Shown here piece by piece: positions 41,240 through 41,253 of a stretch of DNA of 41,253 nt. Positions within the stretch are counted from its first letter, which is position 1, and the number at the start of each line of letters is the position of its first letter. The stretch lies in contig NZ_JADKMA010000043.1 of assembly GCF_017676365.1 (NCBI RefSeq), positions 1 through 41,253 on the forward strand, read 5' to 3'. A program made the translations under genes and the position numbers. Under the pieces are notes generated by a model. It worked only from the letters and a program-made list of their open reading frames with translations. It was not told where the DNA came from and searched no databases. Origin of the DNA: Streptomyces oryzae. Its GTDB lineage: Bacteria > Actinomycetota > Actinomycetes > Streptomycetales > Streptomycetaceae.

Positions 41240-41253
41240 ATGGCACCCGACAC
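41240..41253 (+). CDS. Start of a gene cut by the window edge
   Basis: An ATG at 41240 (Met-Ala-Pro-Asp) follows a strong ribosome binding site, AGGAAAGGGGA, at 41223-41233. Only four complete codons lie in the window, so the product cannot be identified. Confidence 0.6.

Noticed and set aside
39568..41253. Minus-strand open frame of 561 residues at the right edge
   Set aside because: It mirrors the unknown protein gene, has no motif or RBS, and conflicts with the plus-strand gene starting at 41240 behind a strong ribosome binding site.
1..41253. CRISPR arrays, insertion sequences, tRNA or rRNA genes, phage attachment sites
   Set aside because: None seen. The repeats found are short local repeats, and no transposase, integrase or tRNA-like fold was recognised by reading.

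Overview
The window is high-GC actinobacterial DNA, almost certainly from a Streptomyces. The signs are third-position GC bias, AGGAGG-type ribosome binding sites with frequent GTG and TTG starts, dense translationally coupled operons, and an almost complete absence of TTA codons (one noticed). Gene content also fits: a two-domain universal stress protein, a GAF/PAS/PP2C phosphatase, a TPR regulator and a DasR-type operator.

Layout. (1) 1-7463 is mostly chromosomal housekeeping: an alanine/glycine:cation symporter with a Crp-like site over its promoter, a universal stress protein, leuA with a Leu-Leu-Leu leader peptide and a predicted pseudoknot, a divergent PLP enzyme, and an LtrA protein. 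(2) 7556-8001 is a deletion scar joining the 3' ends of a MerR-like regulator and a flavin monooxygenase. (3) 8017-14257 holds a lipoprotein, two MFS transporters, an XRE/PNPOx fusion and a TPR regulator. (4) 14777-22446 is a tightly coupled seven-gene operon of discrete fatty-acid/polyketide enzymes: acyltransferase, acyl-CoA oxidase-like protein, KASIII, ketoreductase, second KASIII, ACP, KASII. (5) 22726-23982 encodes two small secreted proteins, one possibly aerolysin-like and one I36/crystallin-like. (6) 24392-26572 is a PP2C phosphatase. (7) 26579-32147 is a five-gene minus-strand operon: a PhyH-type 2-oxoglutarate dioxygenase, a GT-A-like DUF6271-type protein, an ornithine-decarboxylase-like PLP enzyme, a GNAT acetyltransferase and an MFS exporter. 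It is divergent from a family GH3 N-acetylhexosaminidase gene, with a near-consensus DasR operator between them. (8) 34305-41253 holds a TetR/flavin-monooxygenase pair with two operators, an S9 oligopeptidase, a flavin oxidoreductase, an unknown protein and the start of one more gene.

Two loci look like uncharacterised specialised metabolism. The seven-gene operon would make an acyl chain on a discrete ACP. Its oxidase-like protein lacks the expected catalytic glutamate and carries the TTA codon, and four direct repeats at helical spacing lie upstream. The PhyH/DUF6271/decarboxylase/GNAT/MFS operon looks like a compact pathway to a modified, exported amine or amino acid, possibly controlled by N-acetylglucosamine through DasR. 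Products of both are inference only; functions were assigned by reading motifs, without database searches.
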